From: Variovorax paradoxus
GTDB taxonomy: Bacteria; Pseudomonadota; Gammaproteobacteria; Burkholderiales; Burkholderiaceae_C
Length of the DNA: 64,000 bases
Direction: 5' to 3'
Assembly: GCF_018614875.1 (NCBI RefSeq)
Contig: NZ_JAGGNW010000009.1
Location: 62,001 to 126,000, forward strand
Both the position numbers and the translations under genes were made by a program. Positions 24,826 to 33,793 of this stretch are shown here, piece by piece. Within the stretch, counting starts at the first letter, position 1. Each line of letters begins with the position of its first letter. The notes beneath the pieces were generated by a model. The model was given only the letters and a program-made list of their open reading frames with translations. It was not told the DNA's origin and ran no database searches.

Positions 24826-25716
24826 GTGAACCTGCACTTCGACCTGTTCGACCTGAAACTGTTCGTCTACGTGGCGGACGCGCGCAGCCTCACGCGCGGC
24901 GCCGAGAAGGCCTGCATCTCGCTGGCCGCTGCCTCCACCCGCATCAAGCAGATGGAAGAGGCCGTGGGCGGCAAGCTGCTGCATCGCAGTGCGCAGGGCG
25001 TGAGCCTCACGGCCGCGGGACAGGCGGTGCTCTACCACGCCAAGCGCGTGATGCAGCAGATGGAGCACCTGCGCTGCGACATGCAGGACTTCGGCAAGGG
25101 CATCAAGGGCCATGTGCGCGTGTTCGCCAACACGACCTCGATCACCGAATACCTGCCGCAGAAGCTCGCGGGCTTTCTCACGCAGCATCCAGCGGTGCAG
25201 GTGGATCTGCGCGAGTACCTGAGCGAGGAGATCGTGCGCGCGGTGGCCGATGGCGAGGCCGACATCGGCATCCTGGCCGGCGACGTGCACACCGGCGAGC
25301 TCGACGCGCGTCCCTTCGGCCGCAACCAGCTGGTGCTGGTGGTGCCCGCCACGCACCATCTCGCGGGTGCGGCTTCGGTGGCCTTTGCGGACACGCTCGA
25401 CGAGCAGCATGTGGGGCTGCATCACGGCAGCGCCATCCACCGCTTCCTGCAGCGCCGCGCCGAGCTCGCCGGGCGGGGATTCAATCCGCGCATCCAGGTC
25501 AGCAGCTTCGAGGCGATCTGCCTGATGATCGAGGCGGGCGTGGGGGTCGGTGTGTTGCCTGCATCGTCGGCGCAGCGGTTGTCGATGGCCATGCGGATCT
25601 CGACGGTTGCACTCAGCGATGCGTGGGCGGAGCGCGAACTCAAGCTCATCGCGCGCAACCGCGAGCAACTGCCGGCCTCGGCGCGCGAGCTGTTCGACCA
25701 TCTCATCGCGCCCTGA
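24826..25716 (+). CDS. LysR-family transcriptional regulator
   Basis: This 296-residue regulator starts at GTG 24826. Residues about 5-65 form the LysR winged helix (LKLFVYVADARSLTRGAEKACISLAAASTRIKQMEEAVGGKLL), and the rest forms a periplasmic-binding-protein-like effector domain. It is convergent with the M20 hydrolase gene, and its targets are not evident. The 160 bases upstream contain no divergent gene. Confidence 0.88.
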   Translation: MNLHFDLFDLKLFVYVADARSLTRGAEKACISLAAASTRIKQMEEAVGGKLLHRSAQGVSLTAAGQAVLYHAKRVMQQMEHLRCDMQDFGKGIKGHVRVFANTTSITEYLPQKLAGFLTQHPAVQVDLREYLSEEIVRAVADGEADIGILAGDVHTGELDARPFGRNQLVLVVPATHHLAGAASVAFADTLDEQHVGLHHGSAIHRFLQRRAELAGRGFNPRIQVSSFEAICLMIEAGVGVGVLPASSAQRLSMAMRISTVALSDAWAERELKLIARNREQLPASARELFDHLIAP

Positions 25717-25788
25717 CGCATCTCCGACCAGGGGGCTCACGCTCGATGCGGTTCGCGCGGTCGAGACCCGCCGGGTCTTCCTGCGCGG

Positions 25789-26991
25789 TCAGCCCGCCTT
25801 CGGTAGGTACTGCTCCACGAGACTGGCCCAGTAGGCGGCGCCCACCGGCAGCAGGCGGTCGTTGAAGTCGTAGTGCGGGTTGTGCACGCTGCAGCCGCCT
25901 TCGCGGATGTGCGTGCCGTTGCCGATGAAGAAATAGCAGCCTGGCACCTGTTCGAGCATGAAGGCGAAGTCTTCGCTGGCCATCACCGGCGGCCCCGCCT
26001 CGACCATGCCCTGCGCACCCACGAGACTGCGCGCCACCGTGCGTGCAAACGCCGTTTCGGCCGGCGTGTTGACCAGCACCGGGTAGCCGCGCTGGTAGTC
26101 CACCGCAGCCTCCAGTCCGAAGCTTTGCGCCTGCGCTTCCACCAGCGCGCGGATACGGGCCTCGGCCAGGTCGCGCGCACCGCGGTCCAGCGCGCGCACC
26201 GTGAGCTTCAGGAGCGCCGTTTCGGGGATCACGTTGCTGGCGGTGCCCGCCTGCAGCACGCCCACGGTGACCACCACGGCGTGCAGCGGGTCGGTGTTGC
26301 GCGACACCACGGTTTGCAACGCCATCACGATGCTCGCGGCGGCCACCGTGGGGTCGGTCGCCAGATGCGGCATCGCGCCGTGGCCGCCCCGGCCGGTGAG
26401 CGTGATGGCCACGGTGTCGCTGGAGGCCATCTGCGCGCCGTCGCGGAACAGCAGCTGTCCTTCCGGCAGGCCCGGCATGTTGTGCATGGCGAACACCGCA
26501 TCGCATGGATAGCGTTCGAACAGCCCCTCCTGCATCATGCGAGAGGCGCCATTCAAGCCTTCCTCGGCCGGCTGGAAGATGAGGTTCAGCGTGCCGTCGA
26601 AGCGCTGCTGCTCGGCGATGTACTGCGCCGCGAACAGCAGCATCGTGGTGTGTCCGTCATGCCCGCAGGCGTGCATCACGCCGGGCCGCTGGCTCGCATG
26701 CGGGATCTGCGCGAGCTCCGTCATCGGCAGCGCATCCATCTCCGCGCGAATGCCCAGGCGACGCGGACTGTCGCCGAGTCGAAGCTGGGCGACGAAGCCG
26801 GTGCCGCCGATGGCGCGGTCCACCCGATAACCCCAGGCCTCGAGCCGGTCGGCGACCAGTGCGCTGGTCTGGAATTCCTCGAAGCCCAGTTCGGGATGGC
26901 GATGGATCTGGCGGCGAACCGCGGTGTAGTCCCCGGCGTGCGCCTTGGCCCAGCCGCGCACGTCGCGGGTGTCGTGAAGTGTGTCGTTCAT
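25789..26991 (-). CDS. M20 family amidohydrolase (hippurate hydrolase-like)
   Basis: This 400-residue metallohydrolase should cleave N-acyl amino acids or small amides. The metal-binding blocks are visible: MHACGHDGHTTM, the catalytic FQPAEEG and the C-terminal SEDFAFML, with the dimerisation lid between. The ATG at 26991 overlaps the stop of the upstream solute receptor gene (ATGA), so uptake and hydrolysis are coupled. A paralogue is at 61764-62948. The long upstream opening of this frame lies opposite or inside the receptor gene and is ignored. Confidence 0.88.
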   Translation of the reverse strand: MNDTLHDTRDVRGWAKAHAGDYTAVRRQIHRHPELGFEEFQTSALVADRLEAWGYRVDRAIGGTGFVAQLRLGDSPRRLGIRAEMDALPMTELAQIPHASQRPGVMHACGHDGHTTMLLFAAQYIAEQQRFDGTLNLIFQPAEEGLNGASRMMQEGLFERYPCDAVFAMHNMPGLPEGQLLFRDGAQMASSDTVAITLTGRGGHGAMPHLATDPTVAAASIVMALQTVVSRNTDPLHAVVVTVGVLQAGTASNVIPETALLKLTVRALDRGARDLAEARIRALVEAQAQSFGLEAAVDYQRGYPVLVNTPAETAFARTVARSLVGAQGMVEAGPPVMASEDFAFMLEQVPGCYFFIGNGTHIREGGCSVHNPHYDFNDRLLPVGAAYWASLVEQYLPKAG

Positions 26992-27974
26992 TGGGGTTGC
27001 AGGTTGATGCGCCTGGCGAGGGTCTGGAAGCGCGTGGCTTCGGCCGTGAACTGGCGGGCCGATTCGTCGAGCGTGCGCGGCGCCGCCGGCATGGAGCCGG
27101 TGGCAAGAATCGCCTGCTGCACCTCGGGCTGCTCCAGCGTGGTCGCCAGCGCCTGGTGCAGGCAGGTCACCGTGGCATCCGGGGTTTCCTTGCGCACCAT
27201 TAACCCGGCCCAGGTGCTGTACTCGAAGTCTTTCAGCAGCCTGCCTTCGGCAAAGGCCGGCGCCTCGGGCGCGAACTTCTCGCGGCGTGGGCCGACCCAG
27301 CCCAGGATCTTCAGGCGTCCCTGGTCCGCCAGCCCGCGGTACATGGTGGCCCAGGGCATCATCGTGAAGTCCACGAGGCCGGCGCCCATGTCCTGCAGCA
27401 GCGGCGCGCCGCCCTTGTAGGGCACGTGCAGCATGGGGGCGCCGACGCGCGCCGCGAGATCTTCGCCCGCGAAGTGGTACAGCGAGCCGTAGCCCACGCT
27501 GCCATAGCTCAGGGGCTTGCCGCCGGGCGTGCGGGCGAGGGCGATCAGTTCGTCGATGGACTGCGCCGGCAGGTCCTTGCGCGCCAGCAGCACCATGGGG
27601 TTGAAGGTCACGGGCCCGAGCAGGCGGAACTGGTCGTGGCGCACCTTCACGGCGGCATTGGCGAGCGGCGTGAGGATCACCTCGTTGGGCGAACCGAGGA
27701 ACACCATGTGGCCGTCGGCCGGCGCCGCAAGCACCTTCTGCGCCGCGATCGCGCCGCCGGCGCCGCCCAGGTTCTCGACCAGCACCGGCTGGCCCAGCTG
27801 CTTCGACAGCGACAGGTGGACGGAGCGCGCGATCACGTCGGAGAGCCCTCCGGCCGGATACGGCACCAGCAGCGTGACCGGCTTGGAAACGCAGCTGGCG
27901 CTGGCGGCCGGGGCCGCGAGCAGGGTGGCGCTGCACAGGGCGAGCAGCGAGGCTTTCAGGGAGAAGCGGATCAA
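26988..27974 (-). CDS. Periplasmic solute receptor, TctC/Bug family
   Basis: This 328-residue receptor has a signal peptide (KASLLALCSATLLAAPAASAS) and the Bug fold markers VTLLVPYPAGGLSDVIAR, VENLGGAGG and YGSLYHFAGE. Such proteins bind carboxylates for TctAB-type importers or act in signalling; no tctAB genes are adjacent. The start is TTG 27974, with GAGGTG 6 bases upstream; no in-frame ATG fits. It leads a two-gene unit with the M20 hydrolase and is divergent from a GlxA-type regulator. Confidence 0.85.
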   Translation of the reverse strand: MIRFSLKASLLALCSATLLAAPAASASCVSKPVTLLVPYPAGGLSDVIARSVHLSLSKQLGQPVLVENLGGAGGAIAAQKVLAAPADGHMVFLGSPNEVILTPLANAAVKVRHDQFRLLGPVTFNPMVLLARKDLPAQSIDELIALARTPGGKPLSYGSVGYGSLYHFAGEDLAARVGAPMLHVPYKGGAPLLQDMGAGLVDFTMMPWATMYRGLADQGRLKILGWVGPRREKFAPEAPAFAEGRLLKDFEYSTWAGLMVRKETPDATVTCLHQALATTLEQPEVQQAILATGSMPAAPRTLDESARQFTAEATRFQTLARRINLQPQ

Positions 27975-28001
27975 GCGGGCACCTCATGAAGGATCGAAGG
28001 A

Positions 28002-28024
28002 TTGGCGGATCGTAGGTTCGCCAA
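28002..28024. promoter_or_regulatory. Inverted repeat between divergent receptor and regulator genes
   Basis: TTGGCG and CGCCAA are separated by 11 bases in the 110-base divergent intergenic region. Position and spacing suit a dimeric regulator site, most simply that of the neighbouring GlxA/AraC-type protein. Confidence 0.4.
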
Positions 28025-28084
28025 CCGCCTGCCACAATGTTCGATCCGGCCATTTATTGTGCTGTTCCAGCCAGGAGCTTTTCG

Positions 28085-29128
28085 ATGATTCACTTCGACC
28101 TGCTGTGCCCCGAGGGCGGCGTGCCCGGTTCGCTGTGGTCCGCCGTCGACGTGCTGCGCGAGCTCAATGCCCTGGCGCGCGTGCGTGCGCCGCGTGCTCC
28201 GTTACCGGCGACGAGCTGGCGCCTGCTCGGCGCCGATGGCCGCACACACCACTGGCATTCGCAGACCTGCGTCAGCGAGAGCGAGCGCCGCCATGCACGC
28301 CGGCCGCAGCCAGGTCCGCGCGTGCTGTTGCTTGCACCGCTGGAGATGCAGTCGATCCCGGCGCTGCAGCAACTGGTGCGGCGCAATGCCGTCGCCGTCG
28401 AGCTGGTGCGCCGGCGCTTCGAGTCGGGCAGCCTGATCGGCGCCTGCGGCACGGGCATCTGGCTGGTGGCACAAGCGGGCTGCATCCTGCGCGCGCCGAT
28501 TCCCTGGCTCTACCAGTCCGGCTTCGAGCACCATTTCCCCGGGTTGCGCATCGAGGCGCGCGAGCCGATCGTGGCTGAGCATGGCTGTGTCTGCGCGGCC
28601 GCACCGCCGCTGCTGCACGCGCTGGTGCTTCACCTGGTGCGCTACGCCGGCATGGCCGACCTGGCGCACGCGGGCGCGGAGAAACTGTTGTTGAACGCCG
28701 AACGGCAGGCGCTGTCGGCCGCGATGACGGGAGAGCAGGTCATGGGCCAGGCGCGCGACACGCCCTTGTACCTGGCCCAGGCGTGGATGCAGGCCCATGC
28801 GGGCCAGCCCCTGCGGCTGGCCGACGCCGCAGCCGCAGCGGCCGTCAGCGAGCGCACGCTGAGCCGGTTGTTCCGCCAGCACGCGGGCATGACACCGCTG
28901 CAGTACGTGCAGGAGCTGCGCGTGCAGCGCGCGCAGATGTGGCTCGAAGGTACCTTTCGTTCGGTGGACGAGATCGCGCGCGACTGCGGCTATGGCGACA
29001 CCAGCGCGTTCTGCCGCATGTTTGCGCGTGCCACCGGCACCAGCCCGCAGCGCTATCGCGGTCGCTACACCTTTCGTGGGCCGCGTGCGCGCTGGCGTCT
29101 GCAGGAGACCTCGCTGCCGGACGCGTGA
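28085..29128 (+). CDS. GlxA-family transcriptional regulator (DJ-1/PfpI + AraC HTH)
   Basis: From the ATG at 28085 (AGGAG upstream) the protein has 347 residues. The N-terminal half is a DJ-1/PfpI-like sensor domain, with the nucleophile-elbow region at GACGTGIWLVAQAG. The C-terminal 100 residues form two AraC helix-turn-helix units (LADAAAAAAVSERTLSRLFRQHAGMTP and VDEIARDCGYGDTSAFCRMF). It probably controls the divergent receptor-M20 unit. Confidence 0.88.
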   Translation: MIHFDLLCPEGGVPGSLWSAVDVLRELNALARVRAPRAPLPATSWRLLGADGRTHHWHSQTCVSESERRHARRPQPGPRVLLLAPLEMQSIPALQQLVRRNAVAVELVRRRFESGSLIGACGTGIWLVAQAGCILRAPIPWLYQSGFEHHFPGLRIEAREPIVAEHGCVCAAAPPLLHALVLHLVRYAGMADLAHAGAEKLLLNAERQALSAAMTGEQVMGQARDTPLYLAQAWMQAHAGQPLRLADAAAAAAVSERTLSRLFRQHAGMTPLQYVQELRVQRAQMWLEGTFRSVDEIARDCGYGDTSAFCRMFARATGTSPQRYRGRYTFRGPRARWRLQETSLPDA

Positions 29129-29159
29129 CCCGTGCGGCGGCGGGCAGTGAAGTTGCCGC

Positions 29160-30527
29160 TCAGTCGGCCTTCAGCCAACGTCCCACGCGGGCTGTTCCTG
29201 CCAGCTGCCAGACCTGCTGGCACAGCGCCTTCGCCTCGTCCGCTGTCGCGCCTTCACCGTAGTGCGCCAGGCGCTGCATCTTGTCCTCGATCTCCGTGCG
29301 ATTCAGGCTGTTGCCGGGGTCGCCCTTGGGTTCGTCGACGCGGCCCTGCAGCGTGCGCCCGTCGGCGGTGTGCACCCTGACCTTGCCGATCCAGCGCGCG
29401 GGGTAGGCGGTGTCGACTTCGTGGTCGAGCTCCATCGACACCTTGTCGCGGAACGCGGCCACCTCGGGCGCGAGAAAGTCGCGGTCGAACTCTCCCAATC
29501 CGGCGCGGCCATGAACGGCGATCAGGCCCAGCACGGTGCCCATCGAGAACTTGCCCTGGTGCACGGTCGCCGGCACGGTCACACGGCCGAGCACGTCGAT
29601 GGCGCCCTGGTGCACGTGGGTGGTCACGCGCGACACGTCGGCGGGCTTGAGCTTGTGCTGCGTCATCACCTGCAGCAGCGCGTCGGCGGCGGGGTGGGTG
29701 TGGCGGCAGGAGGCGTGGTACTTGAAAGAGGTTTCGGCCAGCGTCCAGCGGGTGCCGAGGCCGTCTGTGAGCTTGGCCGGATCGGCGTCGCTCGACATGC
29801 CCGCGCCCAGGCCCTGTGCGCCTTCAAGGATCTTCGCCGCACCGGTGAAGCCGTCCTGCGCGAGGTAGGCCGACATCAGCCCGCTCGCGGCCGCGTGCGC
29901 GCAGTGCAGTTGCTTGGAATCAGCGGCGTCGCGAAGGAACTCCCACACGCCGGCCGACTGCGTGCCGGCCGAGCCGAAGGCGTGCAGCATCTGCCGCGGC
30001 GTAAGGTCCAGCAGGCGGCCCACGGCAGCGGCGGCCGCGAGCGTGCCGGCAGTTGCCGTGGTGTGGAAGGTCTTGTAGTGCGAGCGTCCCAGGAACTCAC
30101 CCACGCGGATGCCGACCTCGTAGCCTGCGACCACGGCGGTCAGCAGTTGTGCGCCGCTCGCGCCGATGCTTTGTGCGACCGCCAGCGCTGGTGCGATGAC
30201 CACGGCGGCCGGATGGAACACCGAGCCGTTGTGCACATCGTCCTGCTCCACGTAATGCGAGGCCGCGGCGTTGACGAGCGCGGCGAACAGCGGCGAACTG
30301 GTGCGGCGCGACGTGAGTATTTCGCTGGGCCCTTCGGCGGGCCCCATCATCTGCGCGAAGCGCTCGATGCTGCGCACCGGCCGGGCCGTGCGCGCGGCGA
30401 GCACCGAGCCCAGCCAGTCGAGCATCAGGTCTTCGGTACGGCGCAGCACCGGGGCGGGAATGTCGGCGAACTGCAGTTCGGCCGCGAAGGTGGCGAGCGT
30501 CCGGCTGGGTTGGTTCGATGTGGTCAT
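29160..30527 (-). CDS. MmgE/PrpD family protein
   Basis: This 455-residue protein belongs to the MmgE/PrpD dehydratase family, which includes 2-methylcitrate dehydratase, cis-aconitate decarboxylase and related enzymes. Conserved blocks include DWLGSVLAA, HYVEQDDVHNGSVFHPAAV, AGYEVGIRVGEFLG, AFGSAGTQSAG and FKYHASCRHTHPAADA. It is the last gene after an acyl-CoA dehydrogenase gene 10 bases upstream. Substrate is open: the context suggests a dicarboxylic or branched CoA pathway. Confidence 0.85.
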   Translation of the reverse strand: MTTSNQPSRTLATFAAELQFADIPAPVLRRTEDLMLDWLGSVLAARTARPVRSIERFAQMMGPAEGPSEILTSRRTSSPLFAALVNAAASHYVEQDDVHNGSVFHPAAVVIAPALAVAQSIGASGAQLLTAVVAGYEVGIRVGEFLGRSHYKTFHTTATAGTLAAAAAVGRLLDLTPRQMLHAFGSAGTQSAGVWEFLRDAADSKQLHCAHAAASGLMSAYLAQDGFTGAAKILEGAQGLGAGMSSDADPAKLTDGLGTRWTLAETSFKYHASCRHTHPAADALLQVMTQHKLKPADVSRVTTHVHQGAIDVLGRVTVPATVHQGKFSMGTVLGLIAVHGRAGLGEFDRDFLAPEVAAFRDKVSMELDHEVDTAYPARWIGKVRVHTADGRTLQGRVDEPKGDPGNSLNRTEIEDKMQRLAHYGEGATADEAKALCQQVWQLAGTARVGRWLKAD

Positions 30528-30537
30528 GGACAGGGCT

Positions 30538-31701
30538 TCAGAACGAACGTGGAAGGCCGAGCATGTGTTCCGCCACATAGCTGAGGATCAGGTTGGTCGA
30601 GATGGGCGCGACCTGATACAGCCGGGTCTCGCGGAACTTGCGTTCGATGTCGTATTCGCACGCAAAGCCGAAGCCACCGTGGAACTGAAGGCAGGCGTTC
30701 GCCGCTTCCCAGCTTGCCTTGGCCGCCAGGTACTTCGCCATGTTGGCCTGCGCGCCGCAGGGCTCGCGTGCGTCGAACAATCGGCAGGCTTCATAGCGCA
30801 TGAGGTTCGCGGCCTCGATCTCGATGAAGGCCTCGGCAATCGGAAACTGCACGCCCTGGTTCTGCCCGATGGGCCGGCCGAACACCACGCGCTCCTTGGC
30901 GTAGGCCGTCACCTTGTCGATGAACCAGTAGCCGTCGCCGATGCATTCGGCCGCGATCAGCGTGCGCTCGGCGTTGAGGCCATCGAGGATGTACTTGAAG
31001 CCCTGGCCTTCCACGCCGATCAGGTTCTCTGCGGGAATCTCGAGGTTCTCGAAGAACAGCTCGTTGGTCTCGTGGTTCACCATGTTGAGAATGGGCCGCA
31101 CCGTCATGCCTTTTCCGATGGCTTCGCGCAGATCGACGATGAAGATCGACATGCCTTCGGACTTCTTCTTCACTTCGGCCAGCGGCGTGGTGCGCGCCAG
31201 AAGAATCATCAGGTCCGAATGCTGGACGCGCGAGATCCACACCTTCTGCCCGTTGATCACATAGCGGTCGCCCTTCTTCACGGCCGTGGTCTTGATCCTG
31301 GTGGTGTCGGTGCCGGTGCTGGGCTCGGTCACGCCCATCGACTGCAGGCGGAGTTCGCCGGTGGCGATGCGCGGCAGGTAGTTGCGCTTCTGCGCCTCGC
31401 TGCCGTGGCGCAGCAGCGTGCCCATGTTGTACATCTGGCCGTGGCAGGCGCCGGAGTTGCCGCCGCAGCGGTTGATCTCTTCCATGATGATCGAGGCTTC
31501 GGTGAGTCCGAGGCCGGAGCCGCCGTATTCCTGCGGAATGAGGGCGGCCATCCAGCCGGCCCGGGTGAGCGCATCGACGAACTCGGCGGGGTAGCCGCGT
31601 GCTTCGTCGATCTTGCGGAAGTACTCGTTGGGAAACTGCGCGCACAGGTCGCGCACGGCATCGCGAATGTCGGGAAAGCTCTTGTCGTTGGCGTTGTTCA
31701 T
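30538..31701 (-). CDS. Acyl-CoA dehydrogenase
   Basis: This 387-residue FAD enzyme has the ACAD signature: VTEPSTGTDTTRIKTTAVKKGDRYVINGQKVWISR in the middle domain and the C-terminal QFHGGFGFACEYDIERKFRETRLYQVAPISTNLI with a Gly-Gly-Phe-Gly loop. The substrate is not predicted. It lies between the PrpD gene and a deleted citryl-CoA lyase gene, all on the minus strand, which suggests a former catabolic operon. Confidence 0.9.
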   Translation of the reverse strand: MNNANDKSFPDIRDAVRDLCAQFPNEYFRKIDEARGYPAEFVDALTRAGWMAALIPQEYGGSGLGLTEASIIMEEINRCGGNSGACHGQMYNMGTLLRHGSEAQKRNYLPRIATGELRLQSMGVTEPSTGTDTTRIKTTAVKKGDRYVINGQKVWISRVQHSDLMILLARTTPLAEVKKKSEGMSIFIVDLREAIGKGMTVRPILNMVNHETNELFFENLEIPAENLIGVEGQGFKYILDGLNAERTLIAAECIGDGYWFIDKVTAYAKERVVFGRPIGQNQGVQFPIAEAFIEIEAANLMRYEACRLFDAREPCGAQANMAKYLAAKASWEAANACLQFHGGFGFACEYDIERKFRETRLYQVAPISTNLILSYVAEHMLGLPRSF

Positions 31702-31711
31702 TGGTCGTTGC

Positions 31712-31923
31712 TCAGTTCTGGCGTGCGCCGCCGGCTTCCTTTTCTACACGTTGCCAGATCTCGATGGCCATCGGGTCGTCGATCTCCTCGAGGATGTGGC
31801 CCACGAGGCCGATGCAGCCAGCGCGCTGGGCGTGATGCCATGCTCGCGCCCACGCACGGTGATCCTGTCGGGGGTGCTGTGGCCGAGCTCGGTGTGCAGG
31901 GATTTCTTGATCTTCGTGGTCAT
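31712..31923 (-). pseudogene. Citryl-CoA lyase (citrate synthase family), internally deleted
   Basis: The first 30 codons from ATG 31923 (MTTKIKKSL, then PDRITVRGRE) match the N-terminus of citryl-CoA lyase-type proteins. The last 35 or so codons (GLVGHILEEIDDP, MAIEIWQRVEKEA) match their C-terminus, but in another frame. Only about 210 bases lie between start and stop, against roughly 800 in an intact gene. A large internal deletion near 31830 with frame change has destroyed it. It was probably the first gene of the acyl-CoA dehydrogenase/PrpD operon. Confidence 0.7.
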
Positions 31924-31993
31924 GCGCCGAATCTATGCCGCTCTCGCGCGAGGCGGGTCTGTAAATGCGAAACCCTCCCTTCGGCAAATGCAA

Positions 31994-32173
31994 ATGCCGC
32001 ACCAGCAGGTCGTGGCCTTCGTCGAGCTGAAGCCCGGCGCGGTGCTCGTCGAACACCTGTCGCCCTACAAGCGCCCGGCCCGCATCGAGGTGATCGACGC
32101 GATGCCCACCACGGCCAACGGCAAGCTGCTCAAGCGCGAGCTGCAGGCGCGCTGCAGGCTGGCCGGCGGCTGA
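31994..32173 (+). pseudogene. AMP-forming acyl-CoA synthetase, 3' fragment
   Basis: About 59 codons encode the tail of an ANL-family synthetase: VVAFVELKPGA, LSPYKRPARIEVIDAMP and TTANGKLLKREL, the last with the conserved catalytic Lys of the C-terminal domain. The other 450 or so residues are missing, and the sequence upstream is unrelated. Together with the adjacent deleted lyase this marks a deletion scar between about 31830 and 31995. Confidence 0.75.
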
Positions 32174-32174
32174 A

Positions 32175-32591
32175 TCAGCCGAAGATCGCGGCCCGGCCCT
32201 TCTGCGTGTCCATGTACTCGCGCACCCGGGCGATGCGGCCTTCGCGCAGCTCGAAGACGAAGCAGTAGTCGTTGTCGTAGCGCCTGCCGTTGGCCAGCGT
32301 GGCCTGCATGCGCTCTTCGAGGATCACGGTGTCGCCGTCGCAGTACAGGTGAGAGAACGTCACTTCGACGTCCGCGACGAAGAGCCTGGGAAAGGCCTCG
32401 ACCAGGAAGTGCGCGATTGCGGCGGGCCCGATCATGTGGTCCGGCACGTCGAGCGCCACCGCTGTTGCGTTGCCCTTGGGCGCCAGCCATTCGACGTCCT
32501 CGGTGAACGCGGCCTGGATGCGTTGCGGGTCGCGGCTCGCGAAGGCCTTCCAGGCTTCGGTGACGGTGCGCTTGTTCTGCTCGGAGCTCAT
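32175..32591 (-). CDS. SnoaL-like/NTF2 superfamily protein
   Basis: This 138-residue protein has the SnoaL/ketosteroid-isomerase-like fold: AWKAFASRDPQRIQAAFTEDVEWLAP at the start, then FLVEAFPRLF and the strand-rich end YCFVFELREGRIARVREYMDTQ. Members include isomerases, hydrolases and proteins without known activity. The start ATG at 32591 is chosen by homology pattern. It converges with the synthetase remnant with one base between them. Confidence 0.8.
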   Translation of the reverse strand: MSSEQNKRTVTEAWKAFASRDPQRIQAAFTEDVEWLAPKGNATAVALDVPDHMIGPAAIAHFLVEAFPRLFVADVEVTFSHLYCDGDTVILEERMQATLANGRRYDNDYCFVFELREGRIARVREYMDTQKGRAAIFG

Positions 32592-32763
32592 GTTGCTGCT
32601 TTCGGATGGAAGTGGATGCGAGCGCCGACCATAGGCGTGGCCCGAAGCGACCGCACGCCGGTTTCGGACATTTCCTGCAAGGAGCCGCGCAGCCGTCCGC
32701 CAGTGCCGCGCAGGGAGCGCGCGCATCGTTTGCGCATCGACACAGAAACACAGGAAGCACGCC

Positions 32764-32943
32764 ATGGCAGACGACCCGACCAAGCGCGGCCCGCAGGACC
32801 GGAACCGCATCAATGTCAACGAGCCGCACGAGGTGCGCTACTGGACCCAGACACTGGGCGTGACCGAGGCGCAGCTGCGCTCGGCCGTGGCCGCCGCGGG
32901 TGTGGAGGTGAAGGACGTTCGGGTCTATCTCGGCAAACCCTAG
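32764..32943 (+). CDS. DUF3606 family small protein
   Basis: This 59-residue protein starts at ATG 32764 with AGGAAG upstream. It shows the DUF3606 pattern: D-rN-I-N-V-N-E-x-x-E-x-x-YW (RNRINVNEPHEVRYWTQ), LGVTEAQLRSAVAAAG and a terminal VRVYLG. The function of the family is unknown; members are often small, soluble and stress-associated by annotation. It stands alone. Confidence 0.8.
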   Translation: MADDPTKRGPQDRNRINVNEPHEVRYWTQTLGVTEAQLRSAVAAAGVEVKDVRVYLGKP

Positions 32944-33026
32944 GCCGAAAGGGTAGGCACGCTCCTACACCCGCCAAGGGGGGCGGGCCCGATACTTTGG
33001 CTTTCCTTCGCTTCAGGACGCGCAAA

Positions 33027-33119
33027 GTGAACGAGCCGATTGCCGAACCCCGCACCCTGGGTCTGCGGGCCTGCCACTCCCTCACCGAGGCGAAGCCTGC
33101 GGCTCCCCGCGCGCAATGA
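33027..33119 (+). CDS. Possible 30-residue leader peptide upstream of 33116 gene
   Basis: GTG 33027, with AGGACG upstream, opens a 30-codon frame whose TGA overlaps the next ATG (ATGA). This geometry fits a translated leader that couples to the downstream gene. The peptide has no recognisable motif, so the call is weak. Confidence 0.25.
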   Translation: MNEPIAEPRTLGLRACHSLTEAKPAAPRAQ

Positions 33120-33793
33120 AGGCCTCGCCCGGAGCCAGAAGCTGGATTGCCGCCGGCGTGCGCCACGAACTGCTGACGCGCGCCTTGCCGGCATTGCGCC
33201 ACGACATGGTGGCCCCGGTGTCGGTGATACGCATGGCGCTGCTCATGCTCAAGCGCCAGATCGGCACGCAGGTCGTCGACGCGGCTGTCTGCGAGGAGCG
33301 CGTGGCGCTGATCGACAACCAGGTCTCGGAACTCGTGGAAGGCATCCGCTCGCTGCGCGACTGGGAACTGGCCACGGTGGATGACGGCATCACCCGCAGC
33401 GCGCTGGTGGCGCAATGCGTGGGCCTGATGCGCGCCGCTTTCGACATGCATGGCGTCGAGCTGGACGTCGACGCCGCGCTCGATTCGCGCAGGGACGAAC
33501 CCCGCTGGCCCCAGGGGGCGGCGCTGCGTTATCTGGTTCTTGGCGCGCTCGGGTATCTGCACGATGGCGCGTCCGAACCCGGTGCCATCCGGATCGAGGC
33601 CGATGGCGCCGATGCGCTTCGCCTGAGCGCCTTGCCGCGCGAATCCGCCGGTGCCAGCGCCGTGCTCGACGCCCACCGCGCGCCGCGTGCGCTTGCCATC
33701 GACGCCATCGCGCTCCAGAGCCTGGCGGAGGACCTGGGCTACACGGTGGCGCTGGAACGCGACAGCGTGCGCTTTCCGCTCGCTCCGGGTTGA
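33116..33793 (+). CDS. Histidine-phosphotransfer-like protein (degenerate histidine kinase)
   Basis: This 225-residue soluble protein begins with a helical hairpin like a kinase dimerisation domain: ALRHDMVAPVSVIRMALLMLK with a candidate phospho-His29. The rest resembles a Bergerat ATPase domain but lacks clear N and G boxes. This layout recalls ChpT-type phosphotransferases, but no full match is claimed. Its 3' end overlaps the convergent topoisomerase gene by 55 bases. Confidence 0.45.
   Translation: MKASPGARSWIAAGVRHELLTRALPALRHDMVAPVSVIRMALLMLKRQIGTQVVDAAVCEERVALIDNQVSELVEGIRSLRDWELATVDDGITRSALVAQCVGLMRAAFDMHGVELDVDAALDSRRDEPRWPQGAALRYLVLGALGYLHDGASEPGAIRIEADGADALRLSALPRESAGASAVLDAHRAPRALAIDAIALQSLAEDLGYTVALERDSVRFPLAPG

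Noticed and set aside
25789..28053. 754-codon frame including the M20 gene and the antisense-shifted receptor region
   Set aside because: The part upstream of ATG 26991 overlaps the real TctC receptor gene in another frame and has shadow composition.
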